Part shown: positions 45,529 through 54,673 of the stretch, one piece after another
How positions within the stretch are numbered: position 1 is the first letter of the stretch
Layout of the letters: each line of letters starts with the position of its first letter
Assembly (NCBI GenBank): GCA_020161655.1
Contig: JAIUPC010000019.1
Span: 226,280-290,279 of the forward strand
Direction: 5' to 3'
DNA from: Pseudomonadota bacterium
GTDB lineage: Bacteria > Pseudomonadota > Alphaproteobacteria > Rhodobacterales > Rhodobacteraceae
Length of the DNA: 64,000 nucleotides
Translations under genes and position numbers: made by a program
Notes under the pieces: model-generated
Told to the model about the DNA's origin: nothing
What the model saw: only the letters and a program-made list of their open reading frames with translations
The model's database searches: none

Positions 45529-46404
45529 TTAGCGTGCATCGTAATAGAGGCCGACCACATGTTCCGCCTCGGCAAAGAACAACCAGCGGGCGGCGAAGGC
45601 GCCGACAAGGTGGATCGCCGCCGCCACGGCCAGAACCCAGGGCAGCGGCGGCACGAAGAGGAGGATCGCGGCGGGCAAAAGGCTCGCGCAGAGTATGGCG
45701 ACGATCCGCAGGCGGCTGACGTGCTTGCGCCCGACGTGGTAGATCATCTCCTTCATCAGGTAATTGCCCCCGGTATGGGGCGGCGCGAACTGCCGCACCT
45801 CACCCAGCGCGCCAAGGCCGGTAGCCGTACCGATGGTCGCGCCCTTCGCTGCGAAAGCACCGTCTCCGCGCCGGAAGGACCAGTAGAGTGCCACCCCGAG
45901 GAGGATAGCCATGATCACGCCAAAGCCGCTCCGCCCGGTCAGGATCGCGCCCCCGGTCAGGGCGAAGAGCAGGAACAGGACCGGCGTGATCCAGTGGTTC
46001 CAGCGCGGCACGGTCCTCAGCTGGGCGTAGATCATCGCGGTGCAATAGACCGTCAGCAGCGCCATCACGGCCCCTGTTGCACCGAAGAACGGCGGCAGGA
46101 CGGCACCGAGGATCGCGGCCAGCGCAACCGGCGCCAGCATCAGAAGCGTCAGGACCGCAGCCCAGCCTTCGCGGCTCAGCCAGCTTGTCCGCCACTGGGT
46201 GAAGGCGCGGAGCGCGCGCTGCGGATTGCCAAGGTGGAAGGTCGAGGCCATCAGGCCGCCGACCGCCAGCCCGTAGCCAAGCCCCCAGTGGAGGAATGCG
46301 GCAAGACCGTGAGGTTGGGCCGCGCCCAGGCCGAGGAGCGCCAGAAGGCCAAAGCCCATGCCGGAGAGGACGGTGAAGAGGACGACGGAAGGGGCCGGAT
46401 GCAT
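45529..46404 (-). CDS. soeC: Sulfite dehydrogenase membrane anchor SoeC
   Basis: This 291-residue DmsC-family protein starts MHPAPSVVLFTVLSGMGFG and has about eight membrane helices. It passes electrons from the SoeB clusters to the quinone pool. Its start overlaps the soeB stop by one base (TGATG). Residues DAEHVVGLYYDA-type near the C-terminus (FFAEAEHVVGLYYDAR) are typical of the SoeC/DmsC class. Assigned to SoeC because of its neighbours SoeA and SoeB and the surrounding sulfonate genes. Confidence 0.85.
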   Translation of the reverse strand: MHPAPSVVLFTVLSGMGFGLLALLGLGAAQPHGLAAFLHWGLGYGLAVGGLMASTFHLGNPQRALRAFTQWRTSWLSREGWAAVLTLLMLAPVALAAILGAVLPPFFGATGAVMALLTVYCTAMIYAQLRTVPRWNHWITPVLFLLFALTGGAILTGRSGFGVIMAILLGVALYWSFRRGDGAFAAKGATIGTATGLGALGEVRQFAPPHTGGNYLMKEMIYHVGRKHVSRLRIVAILCASLLPAAILLFVPPLPWVLAVAAAIHLVGAFAARWLFFAEAEHVVGLYYDAR

Positions 46405-47138
46405 CAGAACTTCTCCAGCAGCCGGTCGAGCCACCCGGCAAAGCCGGTCGCCTGCACGTCGAGAAGCGGCGCCAATGGCGAGGCTTCCACCGCGCCCTTC
46501 TTCCTCGGCGGCAGGTACTTGTTCACCGGCTTCGTCTCCATCTCGGGCATCAGGTCATAGCCGCCGCGTTCGGCGACAAGGCGGCTGACGGCGCTGTCGG
46601 GGTCGCCGAGGTCGCCGAAATGCCGCGCCCCGGTCGGGCAGGTCCGGACGCAGGCCGGCACCCGGTCTTCTTCCGGCAGGTTATCGTTATAGATGCGGTC
46701 GACGCAGAGGGTGCACTTCTTCATCACCCCCGCTTCGGCATCCAGCTCCCGCGCGCCATAGGGGCAGGCCCAGGCGCAAAGGCCGCAGCCGATGCAGGCG
46801 CTTTCGTTGACAAGGACGATCCCGTCCTCGGCGCGCTTGTAGCTCGCGCCGGTCGGGCAGACGGTGACGCAAGGGGCGTTGTCGCAGTGGAGGCAGGATC
46901 GCGGGAAGTTTATGATTTGTGGAGCCGCGTCCTCGGGTTGCACCTCATAGCTGTGAACCCGGTTGAGGAACGTCCCGCAAGGCGCTGATCCGTAAGCCTC
47001 CATGTCCGACAACGGCGCGCCATAGCCCTGATCGTTCCAGCCCTTGCAGGCGGTGACGCAGGCATGGCAGCCGACGCAGGTGTCAAGGTCGATCACCAGC
47101 CCGAGTTTCTTCGCCGAAGGCGGCGGCAGCGCGGTCAT
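46404..47138 (-). CDS. soeB: Sulfite dehydrogenase iron-sulfur subunit SoeB
   Basis: This 244-residue ferredoxin-like subunit has sixteen cysteines in four groups: CVGCHACVTAC, CLHCDNAPCVTVC, CIGCGLCAWACPYG and CTLCVDR...CVRTC. Four [4Fe-4S] clusters are expected. It relays electrons from SoeA to SoeC. The ATG at 47138 overlaps the soeA stop (ATGA). No signal peptide, so it is cytoplasmic together with SoeA. Confidence 0.9.
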   Translation of the reverse strand: MTALPPPSAKKLGLVIDLDTCVGCHACVTACKGWNDQGYGAPLSDMEAYGSAPCGTFLNRVHSYEVQPEDAAPQIINFPRSCLHCDNAPCVTVCPTGASYKRAEDGIVLVNESACIGCGLCAWACPYGARELDAEAGVMKKCTLCVDRIYNDNLPEEDRVPACVRTCPTGARHFGDLGDPDSAVSRLVAERGGYDLMPEMETKPVNKYLPPRKKGAVEASPLAPLLDVQATGFAGWLDRLLEKF

Positions 47139-49924
47139 GGCCGGTTCCTTTTCGCAGGCGGCACCGGCGACGGTATCGGCCCGAAGGCGGGCTGCGCCTC
47201 TGCTTGCGCCTCTACCTTCTCGATCCTGACGCGGAGGTCGAACCACGCCGCCTGCCCGGTGATCGGATCGGAGTTGAGCCAGCGCTGTCCGTCGCCCTTT
47301 TCCGGCAGCAATTCACTGATGAGGTGGTTGAGAAGAAACCCCTCCGTCGCTTCCGGCGCATCCGGCGAAAGCGCCCATGTCCCCTTGCGCTTGCCGATGG
47401 CGTTCCAGGTCCAGACCGTGTTTTCATTGAGAGCCGCCATATGCGCGACCGGCACCGTGATCTCGCCATTGGGCGAGGTCACGCGCGCCCAGTCGTCCTC
47501 GGCAAAGCCATGCGCCTCCCAGACCTTCGTCGGAACATAAAGCGGGTTCATCCCGTGGATCTGCCTCAGCCAGGCGTTCTGCGAGCCCCAGGAATGATAC
47601 ATCGCCATCGGCCGCTGCGTCAGCGCGTGGAGCGGATACTCCGCGCCAACCTCATCGCCGAAGGGCGGATACCAGATCGGCAGCGGGTCCATCGTCGCCT
47701 TGATGCGGTCGCGGAGGCGGTCCGGCGGCTGGCGTTCGTGATAGCCCTCGGCGGCAAGCTGGAAGCGGCGCATCGGCTCGGCGTAAAGCTGGAAGATATA
47801 GGGCTGCGGCTGGTCGTAGAACCCCATGGCAACGGCCCAGTCCTGATAGGCGGCGTTCCAGGGTTTGAAGAAGGCCGCCCCTTCCGGCACCTCGGCCTGA
47901 AAGAAGCCGCCGTTCTCGATATAGCGCTCGATCTGCGCGGGGTTCGGCGCACCGCGCCCGACTGCCGTACCGTCACCGCGAAAGCCCATCAGCGGGCCGA
48001 CGCCGGGGCGCCGTTCGTGGTTGACGATGTAATCGGCATAGTCGCGGTACCTGGGCTTGCCCTCCTTGGTGACGAAGGGCGGCAGGCCAAGCCGCCCGGC
48101 AAGGTCCACCAGCACCGACTGGAAGCCGCGCACATCGCGGTCAGGCTCCGTCACCGGCCAGCGGATCGCGTCGGCAGCATGATCCGCCTCGCAGATCGGG
48201 CGATCCAGAAGGCTGATGCAGTCGTGCCGTTCCAGATAGGTGGTGTCGGGCAGGATCAGGTCGGCATAGGCCACCATCTCTGACGCATAGGCGTCCGAAT
48301 AGATGATGCGCGGGATCTTGTATTCGCCGTCCTCGTCCTTGTCGGTCAGCATCGCCATCACGGCAGCGGTGTTCATGGAGGAGTTCCACGACATGTTCGC
48401 CATGTAGAGCATCAGCGTGTCGATCCTGTAGGGATCGCCGGCATGGGCATTCGGGATGACCATATGCATGAGGCCATGCGCCGACAGCGGGTTTTCCCAG
48501 GTGAAGCCCTTGTCGATCCGCGCTGGCGTCTGGTCGTCAAGCTTCAGCGCCAGATGCTCGGGCCCATGCGGGAAGCCGAGGTGGGGGCCGTCAAGCGGGC
48601 GGCCGGGCATGAAGTAGGAATGCGGGGTCGGATGGGCGAAGGCGGGCTTCGGATAGGGCGGCTTGAAACGGAAGCCGCCCGGCGTCTCGACGCTGCCAAG
48701 CAGGATCTGCAGGACATGGAGCGCGCGGGCCGTCTGAAAGCCGTTCGAATGCGCCGATATTCCGCGCATGGCGTGGAAGGTGACAGGGCGGCCGATCATC
48801 CGCTCATGCCGCTCGCCGCGGAAATCGGTCCAGGGCCGGTCGAGCACCACGGGTTCGTCGAAGGCCGCATGGGCGATCTCGGCGGCAAGCGCGCGGATGC
48901 GGCCGGCGTCGATGCCGCAGCGTTCGGCCACCGCCTCGGGCGCGTAGTCGGGCGCGAGGTAGCGTTCCGCCATGTGCTGGAACACCGTCCGGTTGCCGTT
49001 CCTGACCGCGGCGATGTCAGGCCTGATGCCGGGCGTGTCGAAGGGCACGAGGTTGCCGCTCAGCCTGTCGACGACCAGCGGCTTGCCGAGTATGTCGCGC
49101 AGCATCAGCCCCTTTTCCTCGCCCTCCGCCTCTTCGATCAGGCAGGGCGCGTTGGTCCAGCGCGCGAGGTAATCGAGGTCGATCTTGCCGGCTTTCAGAA
49201 GCTCATGGATCAGCGACAGGATCAGAAGGCCGTCGGTGCCTGGCGTGATGCCGTACCAGTCATCGGCCACGGCATTGTAGCCGGAGCGGACCGGGTTCAC
49301 GCCGATGACGCGCGCACCCCGCGCCTTCAGCTTGCCGAGGCCGATCTTGATCGGGTTGCTGTCGTGGTCTTCGGCCACGCCGAATAGGATGAAGAGCTTG
49401 GTCCTGTCCCAGTCGGGCTGGCCGAATTCCCAGAAGGCGCCGCCCATCGTGTAGATGCCCGCCGCCGCCATATTGACCGAACAAAAGCCGCCATGCGCCG
49501 CGTAGTTGGGCGTCCCGAAGGCCTGCGCCCAGTAGCTGGTGAAGCTCTGGCTCTGGTCGCGCCCAGTGAAGAAGGCGAGCTTTTCCGGCGCCTTGGCGCG
49601 CAAGGGCGCGAGCCAGCGCACGGCAAGGCCCAGCGCCTCATCCCATGAGATTTCCTCGAACGCCCCCGACCCGCGCGGCCCGACGCGCCGCAAGGGCGCG
49701 CGAAGGCGTGACGGGGCCGTGACCTGCATGATGCCCGACGCCCCCTTGGCGCAGAGGACGCCCTTGTTGATCGGGTGGTCGCGGTTGCCTTCGATGTAAC
49801 TGACCTTGCCCGACGTCAGGTGGACATTGATCCCGCAGCGGCAGGCGCACATGTAGCAGGTGGTCTTGCGCACCTCGTCCGAGACCTTCGGCGACGTGTC
49901 CAGTTCCGGCTGTTGATAGCCCAT
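47135..49924 (-). CDS. soeA: Sulfite dehydrogenase (quinone) Mo subunit SoeA
   Basis: This 929-residue molybdopterin-bis-PGD oxidoreductase is cytoplasmic: it has no Tat signal. The N-terminal [4Fe-4S] motif has C23, C26, C30 and C58 (TTCYMCACRCG...GVLCAKG). HGGFCSVNMAAAG contains C148, the likely Mo ligand. The start MGYQQPELDTSPKVSDEVRKT and the overall sequence fit SoeA, which oxidises sulfite to sulfate and reduces quinone. The alternative reading as a DMSO/thiosulfate reductase is less likely given the lack of a Tat signal and the adjacent sulfite-producing Xsc pathway. It is the first gene of soeABC. Confidence 0.85.
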   Translation of the reverse strand: MGYQQPELDTSPKVSDEVRKTTCYMCACRCGINVHLTSGKVSYIEGNRDHPINKGVLCAKGASGIMQVTAPSRLRAPLRRVGPRGSGAFEEISWDEALGLAVRWLAPLRAKAPEKLAFFTGRDQSQSFTSYWAQAFGTPNYAAHGGFCSVNMAAAGIYTMGGAFWEFGQPDWDRTKLFILFGVAEDHDSNPIKIGLGKLKARGARVIGVNPVRSGYNAVADDWYGITPGTDGLLILSLIHELLKAGKIDLDYLARWTNAPCLIEEAEGEEKGLMLRDILGKPLVVDRLSGNLVPFDTPGIRPDIAAVRNGNRTVFQHMAERYLAPDYAPEAVAERCGIDAGRIRALAAEIAHAAFDEPVVLDRPWTDFRGERHERMIGRPVTFHAMRGISAHSNGFQTARALHVLQILLGSVETPGGFRFKPPYPKPAFAHPTPHSYFMPGRPLDGPHLGFPHGPEHLALKLDDQTPARIDKGFTWENPLSAHGLMHMVIPNAHAGDPYRIDTLMLYMANMSWNSSMNTAAVMAMLTDKDEDGEYKIPRIIYSDAYASEMVAYADLILPDTTYLERHDCISLLDRPICEADHAADAIRWPVTEPDRDVRGFQSVLVDLAGRLGLPPFVTKEGKPRYRDYADYIVNHERRPGVGPLMGFRGDGTAVGRGAPNPAQIERYIENGGFFQAEVPEGAAFFKPWNAAYQDWAVAMGFYDQPQPYIFQLYAEPMRRFQLAAEGYHERQPPDRLRDRIKATMDPLPIWYPPFGDEVGAEYPLHALTQRPMAMYHSWGSQNAWLRQIHGMNPLYVPTKVWEAHGFAEDDWARVTSPNGEITVPVAHMAALNENTVWTWNAIGKRKGTWALSPDAPEATEGFLLNHLISELLPEKGDGQRWLNSDPITGQAAWFDLRVRIEKVEAQAEAQPAFGPIPSPVPPAKRNRP

Positions 49925-49984
49925 CCGTTCCCTACCCTGCCCGTTTCGCGGAACGTTCTCCGCCTTTGACGCTCATTGCAAGAC

Positions 49985-51112
49985 CTATGTCCCGGTACCG
50001 ATGATCGCCGCCGTCGCCCGCGCGATATGCGCCTCTTCTGCGGCAGGGACGATCACGACGGCGGGGCCGCCCCTGTCGATCCGGGCCGCGTTGGCTTCGT
50101 TCGCGGCGGGATCGACCGTGACGCCCATGTAGCCAAGGCCATCGCAGATCGCCGCCCGCATCGACCGGTCGTTCTCGCCGATGCCGCCGGTGAAGGCGAC
50201 GCAGTCGAGCCCGCCCATCGCGGCGATCATCGAGCCGGAATGGCGGATGGCCCAATAGGCGAAATGGTCGATGGCAAAGCGGGCCTCGGGCGTTCCTGCT
50301 GCGCGGAGCGCCCGCATGTCGGAATGCCCGCCGAGGCCAAGAAGCCCGCTTTCGCGGTTGAGGATACGCGCGGCACCGTCGATGCCGTGGATCTCGGCCA
50401 GCCTCAGCACGGCGTTGCCGTCGATGGCGCCGGTCCGCGTACCCATGGTCAGCCCGTCGAGTGGCGAATAGCCCATCGTCGTGGCGACCGAGCGGCCATC
50501 CTTGATGGCAGAGAGGGAGGCACCGTTGCCGAGGTGAAGGGCAAGAACGCGGGGCGGCAGATACCCCAACATCTCCGGCAGGCGGAGCGTCATGCTTTCA
50601 TAGGAAATCCCGTGGAAGCCGAAGCGGCGCAGCCCCCGCGCCGCCTCGGCGGGCGGCAAGGCGTAGCGCCAGGCGACTTCGGGACTGGTGGCATGGAAGG
50701 CTGTGTCGAAGCAGGCGACCTGCGGCAGATCCGGCGCGAGCCGCATCAGCGCGTGGATGGCGGAAAGGTTGTGGGGGTTGTGGAGGGGGGCGAGCGGAGC
50801 CGCCGCCTCGATCGCGGCCAGCACTTCGCCGTCCACCCGAACCGGCGCGGTCAGCGCGGCGCCGCCATGCACGACCCGGTGGCCAGCCGCCTCGAACCTC
50901 GACAGCGGATGACCTGCTCCAGCGAAGCCGTCGAGGAGAAGCGCCAGCGCCGCCTCGTGCGTCGCGGCCTCTGCCTCCCGCGTCACCTCGCCCACGGTCA
51001 GGCGAGAGGCGCCGCCGATCTCGCTGACCATGCCGGTGAGAACCGGCACATCGCCGGCCCCAAAGAGTGCCACCTTGATCGAGGAGGAGCCTGCGTTAAC
51101 GACGAAGATCAT
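49985..51112 (-). CDS. ackA: Acetate kinase
   Basis: This 375-residue protein starts MIFVVNAGSSSIKVALFG, the acetate kinase signature, and contains GFHGISYESM and VLALHLGNGASLSAIKDGRSVATTMGYSPLDG. It makes acetate and ATP from acetyl phosphate, the product of Xsc. The 4-base overlap with the pta stop (ATGA) couples it to pta. Its ORF is slightly short compared with E. coli AckA (400) but complete. Confidence 0.93.
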   Translation of the reverse strand: MIFVVNAGSSSIKVALFGAGDVPVLTGMVSEIGGASRLTVGEVTREAEAATHEAALALLLDGFAGAGHPLSRFEAAGHRVVHGGAALTAPVRVDGEVLAAIEAAAPLAPLHNPHNLSAIHALMRLAPDLPQVACFDTAFHATSPEVAWRYALPPAEAARGLRRFGFHGISYESMTLRLPEMLGYLPPRVLALHLGNGASLSAIKDGRSVATTMGYSPLDGLTMGTRTGAIDGNAVLRLAEIHGIDGAARILNRESGLLGLGGHSDMRALRAAGTPEARFAIDHFAYWAIRHSGSMIAAMGGLDCVAFTGGIGENDRSMRAAICDGLGYMGVTVDPAANEANAARIDRGGPAVVIVPAAEEAHIARATAAIIGTGT

Positions 51113-52044
51113 CGCGCCCCCGCGACGATGGCGCCGAGGGCAACCGAAGCCAGCCGCGCGGCGGCGTCCTGCGAGCGGGAGGTGAGGAGAAGCGGCACCT
51201 TCGCCCCCATCACCAGCCCGCCGGCACAGGCCGCCATGCCAAGGACTATCAGCTTGAAGACGGCATTCCCGGTGGTGACGTTCGGAACCAGCATGATATC
51301 GGCATCCCCGGCAACGTCCGAGGCAAAGCCCTTCACCTCGGCAGCGGCACGCGAAAAGATCAGGTCGAGCGCCATCGGTCCTTCGACCAGCGCTTCGGGC
51401 AGCGCGGTCTTGGCCCAGGCGGCAATAGCGGCGGCCTCGCCGGTATTGGGGATCGAGGCGGTCACATCCTCGGACGGGGCGAGGAGACCGACCTTGGGCC
51501 GCTCAAGCCCAAGGAGCGCTGCAAGCCGCACGGCATGGGTCAGGCAGGCCTGCCGGATCTCGACGGATGGCTCCACATTCAGCGCGCCATCGGTCAGAAG
51601 AAGTGGCCTTTCGTGGCCGGGAACCGTGATGTGAAAGACATGGCCGCAGCGTGTTTCCCGGTCGCGAAGCCCGACCGCGGACGGCAGCAGCGCCTTGAGA
51701 AAGCTCGTCGAATGGATCTGCCCCTTCATGATCGCATCGGCCTCGCCGTCTCGCGCCAGCCGCGCGGCCTCGGGTCCGGCGGTTTCGCGCGGGGCGTGGA
51801 TCAGGGGAACGCCTGAGATGTCCCAGCCGATCTCGGCAGCGACAGCCTCGATCTTGGCGCGGTCGCCGATCAGGATCGGCCGGGCAAGGCCAGCATCCGC
51901 CGCCTCGCGCATGCCTTGCAGCGGAAAGGCGGCCCCGGCGTTGACCAGCGCCACGCGCGGCGGCGGGAAGGTTTTCGCGCGGGCCAGAAGGCCGGGCGGC
52001 GCGACCGGCTGGGCGGCGGTCAAGAAGGGAAAGGGCTCGCGCAT
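51109..52044 (-). CDS. pta: Phosphotransacetylase (Pta)
   Basis: This 311-residue protein starts MREPFPFLTAAQPVAPPG and is a single-domain phosphate acetyl/butyryltransferase: PRVALVNAGAAFPLQGMREA near the N-terminus and VPNVTTGNAVFKLIVLGMAACAGGLVMGAKVPLLLTSRSQD at the C-terminus. It converts acetyl phosphate from Xsc to acetyl-CoA. The ATG at 52044 has GGAG nine bases upstream; the frame to 52077 is a less likely extension. Gene order xsc-tauE-pta-ackA suits a sulfonate operon. Confidence 0.9.
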   Translation of the reverse strand: MREPFPFLTAAQPVAPPGLLARAKTFPPPRVALVNAGAAFPLQGMREAADAGLARPILIGDRAKIEAVAAEIGWDISGVPLIHAPRETAGPEAARLARDGEADAIMKGQIHSTSFLKALLPSAVGLRDRETRCGHVFHITVPGHERPLLLTDGALNVEPSVEIRQACLTHAVRLAALLGLERPKVGLLAPSEDVTASIPNTGEAAAIAAWAKTALPEALVEGPMALDLIFSRAAAEVKGFASDVAGDADIMLVPNVTTGNAVFKLIVLGMAACAGGLVMGAKVPLLLTSRSQDAAARLASVALGAIVAGAR

Positions 52045-52077
52045 CTCATGAGGCTCCACTCGTTTCGCCCATCTCAC

Positions 52078-52821
52078 TCATCCCAGAACCGCCCTGACAA
52101 GCCCCAAGCTCGCAAGCCCCGCCAGAAGCAGGATGGCGAAGCGGCGGAAGTCGCCGGGGTCGGTCTTCAGGAAATGCCGGCTGCCGAGCCAGTTGCCGAG
52201 GAAGGTCAGCGGCAAGGCGGCGAGCGCAATCCAGAGCGTGTGCCAGCCGATGAGCCCATGCCACCAGTAAAGCGGCGCGGCATAGAGGTCGAGGAGCGGG
52301 AAATAGGCGATGAGCGTGGCGCGGAAGGTCGCCGCCGCCATCGGCTGCGCGGCAAAGAAGGCCGCGACCGGCAAGCCGCCCATGCCGGGCGCATTGGCCA
52401 CGCCCGAGACCAATCCTACAGCCAGATTGCCGCCGCCCCGGACCTCGCGGCCGAGCCGCCATCCGGCGAGCAACACGCCGCACATGAGGAGAATGTAGCC
52501 CGAGATCAGCGCCCGCGCCGTCGTCTCGCTGACGCCGGTCAGCGCCCAAAGCCCAAGCGGCAGCCCGACGGCCGCCCCGGCGAGCATCAGCCAGACGCGG
52601 CTCCAGTCGATGCTCGGGCCGATGCCGCGCATGGCCTGAAGGCTCATCGCGGATTCGAGGATCACCACGGTGGCGACGAAATGCAGCGGGTTCGTGACCA
52701 CACCCGCCGCCGCGATGACGATGGCGGAATAGCCAAAGCCGGAATAGCCCCGGATGAAGGCGGCCACCAGAATGGCGACCGCCATCCAGACCGTCGCCGC
52801 CAGCGACAGGTCCAGCGCCAT
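52078..52821 (-). CDS. TauE/SafE-type anion permease
   Basis: This 247-residue protein with about eight membrane helices belongs to the TauE/SafE/YfcA family (AAFIRGYSGFGYSAIVIAAAG, GVANAPGMGGLPVAAF). In taurine gene clusters, such proteins are thought to export sulfite, sulfate or sulfoacetate. The ATG at 52821 overlaps the xsc stop (TGATG), so it is translationally coupled to xsc. Its direction and substrate are inferred from context only. Confidence 0.8.
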   Translation of the reverse strand: MALDLSLAATVWMAVAILVAAFIRGYSGFGYSAIVIAAAGVVTNPLHFVATVVILESAMSLQAMRGIGPSIDWSRVWLMLAGAAVGLPLGLWALTGVSETTARALISGYILLMCGVLLAGWRLGREVRGGGNLAVGLVSGVANAPGMGGLPVAAFFAAQPMAAATFRATLIAYFPLLDLYAAPLYWWHGLIGWHTLWIALAALPLTFLGNWLGSRHFLKTDPGDFRRFAILLLAGLASLGLVRAVLG

Positions 52822-54599
52822 CACGCCCCTTTTTGCGGCCGCATGTCGGCAGGGTCGATCCCCGCCACCGCGACCGGCTTCTTCATCGCGTCACGGCGGA
52901 AGGGCTCGCCCAGTTCCTGGTTGATCATGGCCTCGATCAGCGTCGTCTTGCCATGCTTCATCTGGTCGTCGATGGCCTTGGCCAGCGCGTCACGCAATTC
53001 GTCCATCGTCTTGGCCTGCACGCCCTGCAAGCCGCAGGCCTTGGCGATGCCGGCATAGCTCACATCCGTGTCCAGTTCGGTCCCGACGAAGTTGTCGTCA
53101 TACCAGAGCGTCGAGTTCCGCTTTTCCGCGCCCCACTGGTAGTTGCGGAAGACGACCATGGTGATGGCCGGCCATTCCTTGCGGCCGATGGCGGTCAGTT
53201 CCGTCACCGCGATGCCGAAGGCGCCGTCGCCGGAAAAGCCGACGACCGGCACATCCGGGCAGCCGATCTTGGCGCCGACGATGGACGGCAATCCATAGCC
53301 GCAGGGGCCGAAAAGGCCGGGTGCCAGGTACTTCCGCCCCGCCTCGAACGAGGGATAGGCATTGCCGATGGCGCAGTTGTTGCCGATGTCCGACGAAATG
53401 ATCGCCTCTTTCGGCAGAGCTGACTGGATCGCGCGCCAGGCCATCCGCGGGCTCATCCACTCGGGCTTGGCTTTCCGGGCGCGCTGGTTCCAGGTGGTGC
53501 CGGGATCGTCCGCCTCGTGGTCCATCGAGGTCAGTTCCTGCGCCCAGGCCGATTTCGTCTTGGCGATCAGCGCCTTGCGGTCCGCTCTTCCAGCATCTCC
53601 GGCCGTGTCGGCAAGTCGCGAAAGGATGCCTTCCGCCACCTTCTTCGCATCGCCGACGATCCCGACGGCGACCTTCTTCGTCAGGCCGATGCGGTTCGGG
53701 TTGATGTCGACCTGGATGATTTTCGCCTCTTTCGGCCAGTAATCGAGCCCATAGCCCGGTAGCGTCGAGAAGGGGTTGAGGCGGGAGCCGAGCGCCAGCA
53801 CAACATCGGCCTTCTGGATCAGCTCCATCCCGGCCTTCGAGCCGTTGTAGCCCAGAGGGCCGGCAAAGAGAGGATGCGAGCCGGGGAAGGCGTCGTTGTG
53901 CTGGTAGCCGACGCAGACCGGCGCATCGAGCCGTTCGGCCAGCGCCATCGAGGCCGGGATCGCGCCGCCGATGACGACGCCGGCGCCGTTCAGGATCACC
54001 GGGAATTTCGCCTCGCTCAGAAGCTTCGCCGCTTCGGCAATCGCCTCATCCCCGCCCGAAGGCCGCTCGAACTCGACCATGGCGGGCATGTCGATGTCGA
54101 TGACTTGCGTGAAGTAATCGCGGGGGAAGTTGATCTGCGCCGGCGCCGACTGGCGCTTGGCCTGAAGGATCACGCGGTTCAGCACTTCGGCCACGCGGGC
54201 AGGATCGCGCACCTCTTCCTGATAGCAGACCATGTCCTTGAAGAGCGCCATCTGCTCGACTTCCTGAAAGCCGCCCTGCCCGATGGTCTTGTTCGCGGCC
54301 TGCGGCGTCACCAAAAGCAAGGGCGTATGGTTCCAGTAGGCGGTCTTCACGGCGGTCACGAAGTTGGTGATGCCCGGCCCGTTCTGGGCGATCATCATCG
54401 ACATCTTGCCGGAGGCGCGGGTGAAGCCGTCGGCCATCATCCCGCCGGACCCTTCATGGGCGCAGTCCCAGAACTGGATGCCGGCTTTCGGGAAGATGTC
54501 CGAGATCGGCATGAAGGCCGAGCCGATGATCCCGAAGGCATGTTCGATTCCGTGGCGCTGCAGCACCTTCACGAATGCCTCTTCCGTGGTCATCTTCAT
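52821..54599 (-). CDS. xsc: Sulfoacetaldehyde acetyltransferase Xsc
   Basis: Xsc is a thiamine-diphosphate enzyme that cleaves sulfoacetaldehyde with phosphate into acetyl phosphate and sulfite. The 592-residue protein starts MKMTTEEAFVKVLQRHG. It contains FGIIGSAFMPISDIFPKAGIQFWDCAHEGSGG (with the ThDP-activating glutamate), GVVIGGAIP, and the ThDP/Mg motif GFSGDGAFGIAVTELTAIG...NYQWGAEKRN. This is the signature sequence of Xsc, not of acetolactate synthase. The RBS AAGGAG is strong. Probably under TauR control. Confidence 0.96.
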   Translation of the reverse strand: MKMTTEEAFVKVLQRHGIEHAFGIIGSAFMPISDIFPKAGIQFWDCAHEGSGGMMADGFTRASGKMSMMIAQNGPGITNFVTAVKTAYWNHTPLLLVTPQAANKTIGQGGFQEVEQMALFKDMVCYQEEVRDPARVAEVLNRVILQAKRQSAPAQINFPRDYFTQVIDIDMPAMVEFERPSGGDEAIAEAAKLLSEAKFPVILNGAGVVIGGAIPASMALAERLDAPVCVGYQHNDAFPGSHPLFAGPLGYNGSKAGMELIQKADVVLALGSRLNPFSTLPGYGLDYWPKEAKIIQVDINPNRIGLTKKVAVGIVGDAKKVAEGILSRLADTAGDAGRADRKALIAKTKSAWAQELTSMDHEADDPGTTWNQRARKAKPEWMSPRMAWRAIQSALPKEAIISSDIGNNCAIGNAYPSFEAGRKYLAPGLFGPCGYGLPSIVGAKIGCPDVPVVGFSGDGAFGIAVTELTAIGRKEWPAITMVVFRNYQWGAEKRNSTLWYDDNFVGTELDTDVSYAGIAKACGLQGVQAKTMDELRDALAKAIDDQMKHGKTTLIEAMINQELGEPFRRDAMKKPVAVAGIDPADMRPQKGA

Positions 54600-54673
54600 T
54601 GCCGGTCTCCTTCGCTGTCGCAGTTTCGCTTTTCTTCTACGGCGCGCAGGCATTGGCCCAATAGGGCCAGTCC

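Noticed and set aside
45529-49924. A respiratory DMSO, polysulfide or thiosulfate reductase
   Set aside because: SoeA lacks a Tat signal and the locus is surrounded by sulfite-producing genes. Final proof would need phylogeny, so this is a preference rather than an exclusion.
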